Assembly: GCA_050250135.1 (NCBI GenBank)
Contig: JBFWPF010000008.1
Location: 8,059-72,058 of the forward strand
DNA length: 64,000 bases
Source: JBFWPF01 sp050250135
GTDB lineage: Bacteria > Chlamydiota > Chlamydiia > Chlamydiales > JAFEGQ01
Direction of reading: 5' to 3'
A model generated the notes under the pieces. That model did not search any database and was not told where the DNA came from. It saw only the letters and a program-made list of their open reading frames with translations. Each line of letters opens with the position of its first letter. Positions within the stretch are counted from its first letter, which is position 1. The position numbers and the translations under genes were made by a program. This document shows, in pieces, positions 1-8,173 of the stretch.

Positions 1-431
1 CGCCAGTTATCGGCCCGTCCCCCTAAATACAGATCGGGGCCCCAGGTCCCACAAATGGTGCAGCAGTTAGGTAAACAAAAGCCACATAAACGCCATTCCG
101 GTTTAGAAGGGAGCGAGTCGCAAGCTGGCTGAGCCGCCGGTTCTTCTTCAACGAGCGACTCAACGGCAGCCATGAGGGATGGCTCTGGGGCCGGCAGGGT
201 AAAACTCTCCGCTTCAACTTGCTCAGTGAAGGTGATCGGCTGCAGATTCTCTGCTTCAGCAGCTTCAACTTGCTCAGTGAAGGTGATCGGCTGCAGATTC
301 TCTGCTTCAGCAAATGGGGGGGCGGAAATTTGGGCTAGACGCTCCGCTTTGATCCGCTCTCGGTGGCTTAATCCATACCCTATCGCGGTGAGGGCAATGA
401 TAGCTCCAATGAGCCAGGCTCCACGGCGCAT
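1..431 (-). CDS. Inverse-autotransporter-like surface protein, 3' part beyond window edge
   Basis: The frame is open from the ATG at 431 to the window edge (143 codons), so only the N-terminus is seen. It starts with an MRR and a hydrophobic signal/anchor segment (about residues 5-20). Two exact tandem copies of a 17-residue unit (AENLQPITFTEQVEA-like) follow, then a short Cys cluster (five Cys in about 13 residues) and the motif WGPDLYLGGRADNWR. That last motif is the beginning of the barrel domain of the 965-residue protein at 1689-4586, so this is a paralogue. It is divergent from the propeller gene at 581. The barrel assignment rests on this homology, because the barrel itself lies outside the window. 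Confidence 0.75.
   Translation of the reverse strand, partial: MRRGAWLIGAIIALTAIGYGLSHRERIKAERLAQISAPPFAEAENLQPITFTEQVEAAEAENLQPITFTEQVEAESFTLPAPEPSLMAAVESLVEEEPAAQPACDSLPSKPEWRLCGFCLPNCCTICGTWGPDLYLGGRADNW
208..312 (-). repeat. Two tandem 51-bp repeats inside the partial surface protein
   Basis: A 51-bp unit, GCTTCAACTTGCTCAGTGAA and following bases on the plus strand, is repeated starting at 211 and 262. It codes a 17-residue repeat in the region between the membrane anchor and the barrel. The copies look identical, which suggests recent slippage or recombination. Confidence 0.9.
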
Positions 432-580
432 TAGGGACAAGATCTCTTGTTTTCTTCCCTTTTCCCACCTCCCCTAATTTAGTGTTAAACTTTTTTTTAC
501 TCACAGGATCGGAAAAAAGGATTTGCATTAAAGCGGTCCCGCCGTAGGATTAATCAAACCTTTAAGTTGGGGAGGGGGAG

Positions 581-1687
581 ATGCGCTTTTTACTGCTTGC
601 AATGCTCGGATTCGGATCGGCTCTGATGGCGACCTCGAATGGGTCGATGTTCTGTGCCAACGTTGAACGGAACGGTCAGTTTTTAACGGCCCCCCTCACC
701 TCAAGCAACCCCAACGTCCTTTGGGAGTCGACAGAGATCGGCTTCTTGGGCGATCCGACGGTCACCTCTGCTGCTGTGCTAGCTTATAACAGTGGCACAG
801 GTCAGCTAGTGGCCCTCTCACCCTCCGACGGCTCTCTCCTATGGGCAGCCGACTTGGGTGATGCCAGGGCGGGACCGATTACCGCGGATGAGACGCTCGG
901 GATTGCGGTGATCGGGACCCAGCAGGGGACACTGCAGGCCTTTGATCTCACTTCAGGCGCCCCCCTCTGGACGGCCAATATTGGAGGAGGGGCTGCCCTC
1001 TCACCCGCGTCGTCAAATGGGGTGGTCTATGCGATGGACGACACAGGGACCATTTGCGCCTTTAGCGGCTCGGACGGGAGTCTGGTCTGGCAGAGGACCC
1101 TCCCCTTCCGCTCCCCCGGTTCGATGTCCCTCTCCAAGGGGGTCCTCCTCACCTTTGTCAGCAGGGGCGATGGGCGGGGGATGGTCATGGCCTACTCGGC
1201 CTCCAATGGGAACCCCCTCTGGAGCAGAACCTTTGACCGCCTCTTCCGCTGGACACCCGTGATCGCAGATGGGAGGGTCGTGATCGCCGATAGCCTCTTC
1301 TCGATCGCTGCGCTCAACCTCAGCACGGGGGCGACCCTCTGGACCACTAAAGTGGCAACGTTGCCCAATGTGGGTGTTACGGTGGCCGATGGGACCGTCT
1401 ATTTGCTGGATCAGCTGGGGCGGATCGAGGCCTTCGAGCTGAGCAATGGGAACCCCCTCTACACCTCGGTGGGAACGGGGCTTCGGACTGTCGTCGTCCC
1501 CCCTGTCATAGCAGGAGAGGTCCTCTACTACAATGATCTTAGCGAAGGACTGCTCGCCTTTGACAGAACGACAGCAGCCCGCCTCTTCCGTTTCACAGCT
1601 GAGCGGCTAAGCACCAGCCAGCCGGTGATCCGGGATGGGATCTGCTACCTCACCACCCGCGAAGGACGCCTGATCGCTATTCAGTAG
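581..1687 (+). CDS. Secreted PQQ-type beta-propeller protein (copy 1)
   Basis: 368 residues. A signal peptide (about residues 1-17, MRFLLLAMLGFGSALMA) is followed by repeated blades of the PQQ/BamB type with the recurring pattern G-x-L-x-A-x(3)-DG-x(2)-LW. About seven blades fit the length. It is a paralogue of 6915-8012 and 10449-11537 but the most divergent: the MYRGTxGRTG signature near the N-terminus of those copies is only partly kept (MFCANVERNG). The RBS GGGGAGGGGG sits just before the ATG. It is divergent from the partial surface gene and ends one base before the convergent 965-residue protein. A periplasmic or surface scaffold for the neighbouring barrel proteins is inferred; no catalytic PQQ residues are claimed. 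Confidence 0.85.
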   Translation: MRFLLLAMLGFGSALMATSNGSMFCANVERNGQFLTAPLTSSNPNVLWESTEIGFLGDPTVTSAAVLAYNSGTGQLVALSPSDGSLLWAADLGDARAGPITADETLGIAVIGTQQGTLQAFDLTSGAPLWTANIGGGAALSPASSNGVVYAMDDTGTICAFSGSDGSLVWQRTLPFRSPGSMSLSKGVLLTFVSRGDGRGMVMAYSASNGNPLWSRTFDRLFRWTPVIADGRVVIADSLFSIAALNLSTGATLWTTKVATLPNVGVTVADGTVYLLDQLGRIEAFELSNGNPLYTSVGTGLRTVVVPPVIAGEVLYYNDLSEGLLAFDRTTAARLFRFTAERLSTSQPVIRDGICYLTTREGRLIAIQ

Positions 1688-1688
1688 C

Positions 1689-4586
1689 CTAGGGCGTAAT
1701 CACCGGGAGGGTGCAGACCGGGCCAAGGGGGACGGTACCTACGATGGCGGTCGTCATCCCCCCGTTGGCTGCTGTCATTGCACTGCCCGCTCCGGCCGGG
1801 TTGGGGTCGGGGAAGGCGGTAAAGGTTGGTGTTACCCCCCCCACGCTATTGTCCAGCAAAATATCACCTGGACCTACTAGGGCCGTCGTATTGCCCGTAA
1901 CGGTCAAGCAAGAGATAGGCACCACAGTGCTGAGGCCAGCGATTGTGAGCTGAGCAGGACCCACAGAACCTGCAAACATATTACTGGAAATGGTCAGCTC
2001 GGGGCCACCTGCACCGAAAACACCCAATATTGAGGTTGCGCTAGCGCCGCCAAAGGTGTTCCCAGCAACCAGCCCTAGTGAAGTCCCACTCAGCGAGAGG
2101 TCGATTTCATTGCCGAGGGGCGTGCCCACGAAGGTATTATTGGTGATTTCGTAGGGGGTATCAGCGATCGTCCAATCTATAGGATCCGTAGAAACACCGG
2201 TAGCCGTAAACGTGTTACCATCAACAATGATAGAGCCGAGAGGGAGAGCAGAAGGGAATAAAAAGAGTAGCTCGGTTGCGAAAAGTTGGTTGTTGTTAAT
2301 GCGAATATCGGCCTGACCTACGGCAAAGAGGGAGGTCATGACGCCAAGGGGAGCTGGCTGTATGTCGTTGTCCGCTACAACAAACCTCGGCACGACGGTG
2401 GTTGCAGTAACGAACGGCCCAACCATTAAGTTCCGTTCGATATTGACCGTCCCCCCTGTATCGGAGAAGAGGGCGACCGATGCTTCGGGCATTAGGTTGT
2501 CCGTAATAGTGGCGGTTGTTGTCCCCACCGGGTCGGTGATGCTAACACCACCAGGATTGGGTAAAAAGCCGAACGGCCACTGGTTATTGGTCACAAGCAG
2601 ATCGTCGGTCATACCGGAGACGGTGATGGCCCCCGCTTGGAGGAAGGTCGAGTTGCGAACCGTGAGGGCTCCGCCTAGAGTATTGACCACAGCAGTCGTC
2701 AGATCCCGAAAGTTCACATCGTCCACTTCAACGTCGGCGCTCGCGCTGTCCATCACGACCCCTCTGTCGCCCCCCTGCAGCGTCACGCCGCAGATGTAGT
2801 TGTCGGTGGTGGTGGTCACCCCATCCATGCCAGGGGCAATATCGAGGACCACTTGACCGGCACCGGTCAGGTCGGACACGACAATGGTCATCCCATTGGA
2901 TAGCTCGACAATACGCGCCGCATTAGAGAACCCAAGGAGCTGCTGCTCGGGCTGTAAGGGGATCGGGGTCATCACCGGTACATTCCCCGTATCCTGGAGG
3001 CCGAAGAGGACATCGCCGGGTCCAGACATCGCGATCGCATTGGGGAGGAGGGCGGGGTTGGTCTGAGTCCCGACCCCATCGATCGTGTTGTTGAAGAAGA
3101 TAATCCCTTCAGCTGGGCCGGGTCCGACCATCATAAGCGGCGCAGTCTCAACCCGGATCATCCGCTCCCGTTCAACGCGGCGGCCCATCAGGCGGCAGAT
3201 GGGAGAGCGGCAGCATTCGCGGGGGCGGCACCGGTCGAGGAAGAGGCGGAGCTCGAGCGAGGCCGAGCCGGTTGTCTTGTGGAGCCGGTCGTGCTCGACC
3301 TCAGCGCCCAGAATCAGCTCCCCATTAATACAGAAGGGGAGCGACTGGAGCCGGTACTCACCCCGGATGCGGGGGCCATGGAGGGGGTCCACCTGGTGGG
3401 CCCGGTAGTAGAAGTAGCCGGCAAAGGCCCAAAGCTCACCCGCGCAGAAGGGGATCCCCTTCCCGATCTCAGCGTCAAAGCCGGGGTAGGCCTGCCGCTC
3501 GAACAGCTGGATCCCCGCTTGGGTCACATCTATCAGTCTCTTGGTCCTAAGCCGGATCGGCTGGTAATAGTTGGCACGGGCAAGCCACCAGCAGCCGAGG
3601 ATCTCAAGGCCGCCCCCGATTTGGGAGTAGATCTTCCCGGAGCGACCGCTAGCATCGTAGAAGATGTTGACCCCAAAGGCGGTGTTGTAGCCGGTGAGCC
3701 AGCGGTAGCCGGCCCCGATGTTGCCCGTATAGAGGTCGTGAAACCAACCGGTTCCACCCTGAATGAAGAAGAGCGAGCACCCGTTTTGGGAGAGGGGGAG
3801 AAACCCTTCCGCCCCGGCTCCCCTTCTCCAGTTACCCGCCCGGCCTCCTAGGTAGAGGTCAGGACCCCAACAACCGCAGGCGCAGGGGCAGCAGGTCGGC
3901 ACGCAGCATCCGGAAAGGGGGCGGGTAGGCTGAACGGGGAGGGCTTCAGATGCGACCTCCACCGTTGCCTCTTCCCCACACACCAGACACTCCACAGCGG
4001 CAATCGCCTCAGCGTCGGTAGTGGGCTCAGCGCAAGGGATAGACTCCTCTTCTATAGGTAGGGGGACCACAGCGGCAATGGGAACGCACTTCTCTTCTAT
4101 AGGTGAGGGGACCACAGCGGCAATGGGAACGCACTTCTCTTCTATAGGTAGGGGGACCACAGCGGCAATGGGAACGCACTTCTCTTCTATAGGTAAGGGG
4201 ACCACAGCGGCAATGGGAACGCACTTCTCTTCTATGCGCTGCTCCCCGATCGAGACGGCAACCATCTCGGAGCTGCCCGCCTGCCAATCAGCCATCGCTT
4301 CGGCAAGGAACTTTTGGGCGACCTGCCGCTCCATCGGCTCCGCGCCTGACGCTTGTGCAAGCTCTCTCCACCTTCTGATCTGCGCCATCTGCTTGCCCGA
4401 GGTCGTGGGGGAGTAGCAGAAGGTGGGGAGCCCTTGCGACCGGATGCTCACCGGAGGTCGTTCCACCGAAGCGGTTGAAAAGTGCGATTTCGGGCTGAGA
4501 AGCTTGCCCCCCCCTAATTGATAACCCACAATGGGGAATGCAATTCCAACAGCGATCAAACCGAGGATGAGGAGCTTACGGCGCAT
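1689..4586 (-). CDS. Large inverse-autotransporter-like barrel / beta-helix surface protein
   Basis: 965 residues. Order: N-terminal hydrophobic anchor (5-25); spacer with four tandem 15-residue repeats (IEEKCVPIAAVVPLP, about 118-178); Cys cluster (SGCCVPTCCPCACGC, about 225-239); a domain of about 220 residues rich in alternating aromatic/Gly strands (GNWRRG, FGVNIFYDASG, IGGGLEILG, ARANYYQPI); the conserved linker C-x3-CRLMGRRVERER (about 470-490); then a right-handed beta-helix beginning at NNTIDGVGTQTNP. The FYD and RANYYxP strand motifs resemble the intimin/invasin barrel (IAT_beta). The order barrel-then-passenger is the type Ve one, opposite to chlamydial Pmp autotransporters. Surface exposure or adhesion is inferred. 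Annotation by homology search is needed to confirm the barrel. Confidence 0.75.
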   Translation of the reverse strand: MRRKLLILGLIAVGIAFPIVGYQLGGGKLLSPKSHFSTASVERPPVSIRSQGLPTFCYSPTTSGKQMAQIRRWRELAQASGAEPMERQVAQKFLAEAMADWQAGSSEMVAVSIGEQRIEEKCVPIAAVVPLPIEEKCVPIAAVVPLPIEEKCVPIAAVVPSPIEEKCVPIAAVVPLPIEEESIPCAEPTTDAEAIAAVECLVCGEEATVEVASEALPVQPTRPLSGCCVPTCCPCACGCWGPDLYLGGRAGNWRRGAGAEGFLPLSQNGCSLFFIQGGTGWFHDLYTGNIGAGYRWLTGYNTAFGVNIFYDASGRSGKIYSQIGGGLEILGCWWLARANYYQPIRLRTKRLIDVTQAGIQLFERQAYPGFDAEIGKGIPFCAGELWAFAGYFYYRAHQVDPLHGPRIRGEYRLQSLPFCINGELILGAEVEHDRLHKTTGSASLELRLFLDRCRPRECCRSPICRLMGRRVERERMIRVETAPLMMVGPGPAEGIIFFNNTIDGVGTQTNPALLPNAIAMSGPGDVLFGLQDTGNVPVMTPIPLQPEQQLLGFSNAARIVELSNGMTIVVSDLTGAGQVVLDIAPGMDGVTTTTDNYICGVTLQGGDRGVVMDSASADVEVDDVNFRDLTTAVVNTLGGALTVRNSTFLQAGAITVSGMTDDLLVTNNQWPFGFLPNPGGVSITDPVGTTTATITDNLMPEASVALFSDTGGTVNIERNLMVGPFVTATTVVPRFVVADNDIQPAPLGVMTSLFAVGQADIRINNNQLFATELLFLFPSALPLGSIIVDGNTFTATGVSTDPIDWTIADTPYEITNNTFVGTPLGNEIDLSLSGTSLGLVAGNTFGGASATSILGVFGAGGPELTISSNMFAGSVGPAQLTIAGLSTVVPISCLTVTGNTTALVGPGDILLDNSVGGVTPTFTAFPDPNPAGAGSAMTAANGGMTTAIVGTVPLGPVCTLPVITP
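4051..4230 (-). repeat. Four tandem 45-bp repeats in the 965-residue surface protein
   Basis: Units start at 4051, 4096, 4141 and 4186; each codes the 15-residue unit IEEKCVPIAAVVPLP with one or two substitutions (PSP in one copy). Each unit brings one cysteine, so copy number would change the thiol content of the stalk between membrane anchor and barrel. In-frame length allows phase-neutral expansion or contraction. Confidence 0.95.
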
Positions 4587-4651
4587 AGGGCAGAGGGGGT
4601 TCCTTTTTCTTTCCCCTTTAACCCACCCCCTATTTAATAGTAAAATTTTTT

Positions 4652-6829
4652 TTATGGAGTGAACGGAAGGGGCGGGATGGTGGGAAGGGGGCAGGGGGTG
4701 GGGGTGTTGAGGACCAGGTCTCCCCCAGGGATGGTCACGGTAAGGTTGTTGTTATTGGCCGACAGATTGGGGAGGTCAAACACAAAAATAGGGGTCACGG
4801 CAGTGCTATCGATCAGGATCCCACTCGTTGTGACCACCTTGTCGTTGTTCAAGAGGGTAGCGCATACCGGCTGGACACCGGCTGTTCGGGCCACGCGGTA
4901 GCTCTGAAGGGCGGTGTTGTTGAACTGGGTATTCCCCTGCATCGTCACGTTCCCCTGGAAGCCAGCTGTCCCTCCGAAGTCGACATCTAGGAAGCGGGGG
5001 GATGAGGTCCCTTCATTGTTTTCAATTAGGATGAGGGCATCCGTATCGACATCCATAAATAGGGCCGATGCCGCTAGGCTAGTGAAACTGTTGTCCGATA
5101 TGAGGACGTTGAGCGGCCCCCGATTGAGGTCAAATCGGACCGACTCGAGGGTAATACCGACAATGTTATTGTCCTGAACCACATAGGTGTCGGCTGCCTG
5201 GGATGCAATGACATAGACCGCCCGACCGGTAAGGCCCATCAGCGAGGACTCGAGGACCCGAACGTCTTTGATGGACCCAGGAATGACCAAGTCGTTGACG
5301 AAGAGGCCGTTGACGCCGCCACCGATTTCCGACTGATAGAGGACAAAGGTGCCGCCGCAGGTGATGAGGTCGACAGCATCGGCTGTTGTGGCGAAGGAGC
5401 AGTTAGCGATCAGAGCATGGTCGACCAGAGCCAGGTTAAACTGGATCCCGTTTCCTCCCTGAAAACTGGAGCGGCGTATCTCTTGGATCCCCGTGCTCCC
5501 CATGCTCAAGATCGAGGTCGGGGCCCCCATAAACTGACTGTCAGCAACCGAGAAGGAGCCTCCCATATTGACGATACCCTGCGTGACTTGGGTATCAAAG
5601 ATCAGGTCCTCAACGGTCAGCCCCTCAAAGGTGGCGGACTGAAGGATCCCGACCGACCCGCCGAGCAGCTCGATCCCCTGGAAGAGGTTGTCCGAGTCGG
5701 TCATGAAAATCGGATTCAGGAGCCCTCCCGCTACCACCCCCCTACCGGCACCAGTAAGGTCGGTAATGGTCAACTTGGCACCATTTGCTAGGGTGAGGGT
5801 CACTTGGCTCGAGTTGCCAAAGCCGAGAACCTGCTCTTCGGAATTGAGGGTGATCGTCCCAGCTGGAGTCATATTCCCTGTGTTTTGGAGGAGGAAGACG
5901 ATGTCCCCGGCGCCCGCTAGGGCGAATGCGTTGTCAATGGTCGCCGGGTTGGTTTGGGTGCCGGTCCCGTCGATCAATTCGTTGGCAAAAATCAGCTGGT
6001 TGAGGGGGCCATTGACACGCTGGCCCGGCCCCTCCTGGACCCAGATCGCCCGCTCCCGGTAGACCTTGCGGCCCATCAGATCGCAAATCGAGGCTGGGCA
6101 GGAATTGGAACGGAAGGGAAATCGGATCTCTAGGTAGGCCGAGCCGGTCGAGTGGCGATACCGGTCCCACTCATACCAGCCGCCGACCAGAAGCTGGGCC
6201 CGGAAAGGGAGGCAGTTGTACCGGTATTCGGCCCGAACCCGGGGCCCCTGAGTGGGGCTAAGCCCCTCCCGGCCGTAGTAGAAGTAACCCCCGTAAGCCC
6301 ACAGCTCACCCCCCTTCACATTCACCTCGCCCCCAAACTCCAGATCCATCCCGTAGAGGGGGGTCTCGAAACAGAGGAGGCTGAGATCGATTAGCCGGGT
6401 CCCGTCGAGAGCCACTCCAGGCCGTGAAGAGACGATGTGGCGGGGGCTAATGGGGAAGTAGCCGTTAGCGCGGAAAAGGGTTCGGCAGCCGAGTACCTCT
6501 ACGCCAGCCCCTAGCTGCCCAAAGGTCGAACCCCGCTCAGTAAAGGCGAGATCGCCAAATCCGTTGATCCCGATAGCCAATTTGGAGCTGAGCTGCTGGC
6601 GGAAGCCGAGGCCGAGAGAACCGACGCCCTGATGGCGGAAGTAGCCGGCCCCACCCTGAACAAAGATGACCCTATCGGAGCGCTGCGCAACCGGAACCCA
6701 CCCCTCTGCCCCTCCCCCTCTGCGAAAGTTGCCCCCTTGCCCCGAAACGATCAGCTCAGGGGCAAAGCAGCACCCCTCTCCCAGTAAGGGAGCCGTAAAT
6801 AGGAGGGTGGCCAACAAGATCCTTCTCAT
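4652..6829 (-). CDS. Inverse-autotransporter-like barrel / beta-helix protein (cassette 2)
   Basis: 725 residues from the MRRILL start at 6829 (AAGGGGGA directly upstream; a longer in-frame start at 6850 lacks an RBS). Signal peptide 1-17, then CC, then the family barrel about 20-240 (GGNFRRGGGAEGW, IGINGFGDLAF, LGAGVEVLG, FRANGYFP, AYGGYFYYGRE, RVRAEYRY). The linker C-x4-CDLMGRKVYRER follows at about 244-262. A beta-helix passenger starts at LIDGTGTQTNPATIDNA (about 280) and runs to the end (PLPFTP). It lacks the long anchor/repeat stalk of the 965-residue paralogue. It is divergent from the propeller at 6915 across 85 bp and is about 65-70 % alike by eye to 8174-10342. Surface role inferred. 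Confidence 0.75.
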   Translation of the reverse strand: MRRILLATLLFTAPLLGEGCCFAPELIVSGQGGNFRRGGGAEGWVPVAQRSDRVIFVQGGAGYFRHQGVGSLGLGFRQQLSSKLAIGINGFGDLAFTERGSTFGQLGAGVEVLGCRTLFRANGYFPISPRHIVSSRPGVALDGTRLIDLSLLCFETPLYGMDLEFGGEVNVKGGELWAYGGYFYYGREGLSPTQGPRVRAEYRYNCLPFRAQLLVGGWYEWDRYRHSTGSAYLEIRFPFRSNSCPASICDLMGRKVYRERAIWVQEGPGQRVNGPLNQLIFANELIDGTGTQTNPATIDNAFALAGAGDIVFLLQNTGNMTPAGTITLNSEEQVLGFGNSSQVTLTLANGAKLTITDLTGAGRGVVAGGLLNPIFMTDSDNLFQGIELLGGSVGILQSATFEGLTVEDLIFDTQVTQGIVNMGGSFSVADSQFMGAPTSILSMGSTGIQEIRRSSFQGGNGIQFNLALVDHALIANCSFATTADAVDLITCGGTFVLYQSEIGGGVNGLFVNDLVIPGSIKDVRVLESSLMGLTGRAVYVIASQAADTYVVQDNNIVGITLESVRFDLNRGPLNVLISDNSFTSLAASALFMDVDTDALILIENNEGTSSPRFLDVDFGGTAGFQGNVTMQGNTQFNNTALQSYRVARTAGVQPVCATLLNNDKVVTTSGILIDSTAVTPIFVFDLPNLSANNNNLTVTIPGGDLVLNTPTPCPLPTIPPLPFTP

Positions 6830-6914
6830 TCCCCCTTCGTTACCCTGCACCAGGTTGACTTATCAAGTATTTTTTTTTGTTTCCCTAATGCAGAGATAGA
6901 GTTAAGATTTTGGC
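6830..6914. promoter_or_regulatory. Shared divergent promoter region, conserved with 10343-10448
   Basis: An A-tract (T9 on the plus strand) is flanked by TCAAGT on one side and by GTTxxCCTAATG, then GAGTTAAGATTTT, on the other. The same order is kept in the cassette at 10343-10448. TAAGAT (6903-6908) is six bases before the propeller ATG at 6915, so it is a plausible -10 of a leaderless transcript. In the other cassette the same TAAGAT lies 27 bases upstream of the ATG and an AAGGAG RBS is present. Confidence 0.5.
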
Positions 6915-8012
6915 ATGGTAGATCGACTCTTTTTCATTCTGAGCCTAGTGGGGATGCTTCCCCTAATCGCCGCATCGTCAGATGGGGCGATGTACCGGGG
7001 AACTGCGGGGCGAACCGGGGTCTACACCGGCCCCCATGCTGTGCGAACACTTGACCTCGTGTGGGAAAACAGCGCCGTTGCCGAGGCAAAATCGACGGTG
7101 GCGGTCACCGCCTCACAGGCCTTTATCTCAACGCTTGGCGGGGAGCTTCACGCCCTCAATCCAGCAACGGGAACCCTCAATTGGAAGGTGGGACTGGGGA
7201 GCTCATCCAATGGCTCCTCACCGGCAGCCGATGAGGTAGCGGGGTATGTGGTTGCGACCGGGGGAACGACCCTCTGGGCCTTTCAGAGCGCTGACGGTAC
7301 TCCGCGGTGGCAGTTTCCTTTAGGGGTCGAGGCGATCGGCTCTCCCGTAATTACAGGAGGGGTGGTCTATGTTGCCGACCGGTCGGGTGTCGTATGGGCC
7401 GTCGATGGAACAGCGGGAACCCTGGTGTGGCAGACCTCTCTCGGTGCCGAGACCTTCAGCTCTCCCGCCGTTGAGGGGAGCCGGCTCGCCATTGTGACTC
7501 GGGCGGGAGACCTTGTGATCCTGAGCACAACCGATGGGAGTGAGCTGGTGCGCCTCTTTCTCAGCCCCTACCTCACCGAAACGGTGGCCCTTTCGGGGGG
7601 AGTGGTCTACACCACCGACGGCTTCTCGCGCCTTCTCGCCATCGATGCGATGACGGGGGCGATCAACTGGTCGATCCCCTTTGCGGCAAACTTGGGCACC
7701 AATCCTTGCATCGACAATGGCTCCCTCTTTGTGGTCGATGCGGCTGGCCGGCTAAGTGCGTTTAACGCGGCGGATGGGACCCTTATCTGGTCGGCTGAAG
7801 GGGTGCCAGTTATTGGAAACGAGGGGCCTGTCTTTGCCAACGGGGTGATCTATGTCGCGAGCTTGGGAGGCGGAGTCCTCCTATTTGATGCCACGACGGG
7901 CAGCCCTCTAGCCACCTTTGAGCCCTCTGCTTCCGTTGGGGGGCACCCCGTTCCTGTGGGCGGTGTTGTCTACCTCTCCTCGGTTGATGGGAGACCCGTT
8001 GCCCTTAATTAG
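6915..8012 (+). CDS. Secreted PQQ-type beta-propeller protein (copy 2)
   Basis: 365 residues with a signal peptide (about 1-20) and the MYRGTAGRTG motif typical of BamB/PQQ-like propellers just after it. About seven blades follow with the pattern LWAFxxxDGxxxWQxxLGxxxxSSP. It is close to the copy at 10449-11537 along its whole length. No Shine-Dalgarno sequence precedes the ATG, while a -10-like TAAGAT sits six bases upstream. The stop codon TAG straddles the left end of a MITE-like element. The propeller is known in many extracytoplasmic assembly or enzyme proteins; its pairing with barrel genes suggests a partner or assembly factor, which is inference. Confidence 0.85.
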   Translation: MVDRLFFILSLVGMLPLIAASSDGAMYRGTAGRTGVYTGPHAVRTLDLVWENSAVAEAKSTVAVTASQAFISTLGGELHALNPATGTLNWKVGLGSSSNGSSPAADEVAGYVVATGGTTLWAFQSADGTPRWQFPLGVEAIGSPVITGGVVYVADRSGVVWAVDGTAGTLVWQTSLGAETFSSPAVEGSRLAIVTRAGDLVILSTTDGSELVRLFLSPYLTETVALSGGVVYTTDGFSRLLAIDAMTGAINWSIPFAANLGTNPCIDNGSLFVVDAAGRLSAFNAADGTLIWSAEGVPVIGNEGPVFANGVIYVASLGGGVLLFDATTGSPLATFEPSASVGGHPVPVGGVVYLSSVDGRPVALN

Positions 8013-8173
8013 GGCGTGTAATTCCTTACCTTTCCCCTTTGTACGGCGGATATTGGCCCTCAGCGCTTTTGTTTTCCTCGGACAGGGCGCTTAGGCCCTT
8101 CCCTTCGACTCAGAAATAGCCCTGACAACCAATCTCCCCTCGGACAAAAGGTAAATCTAATGGATTACACGCC
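8012..8173. mobile_element. MITE-like palindromic element, 162 bp, TA flanks
   Basis: Ends GGGCGTGTAAT (left) and ATTACACGCCC (right) are perfect inverted repeats, extended with mismatches, and are bordered on both sides by TA (8010-8011 and 8174-8175). Most of the interior is imperfectly self-complementary. No open frame is inside. The TAG stop codons of both convergent neighbours straddle the element ends. TA duplication points to IS630/Tc1 or IS427-type mobilisation, which is inferred. Confidence 0.65.

Noticed and set aside
581..1687. Calling the propellers BamB or PQQ-dependent dehydrogenases
   Set aside because: Only the blade repeats are shared; there are no bam neighbours, no lipobox and no PQQ or calcium ligands that I can identify.
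1690..1700. TAGGGCGTAAT as a further MITE end
   Set aside because: It lacks two bases of the shared end, codes the C-terminus of the 965-residue protein, and has no inverted partner; chance cannot be excluded.
4051..4230. Possible CRISPR array (regular 45-bp repeats)
   Set aside because: Repeats are directly adjacent without unique spacers and are in frame within a protein gene.
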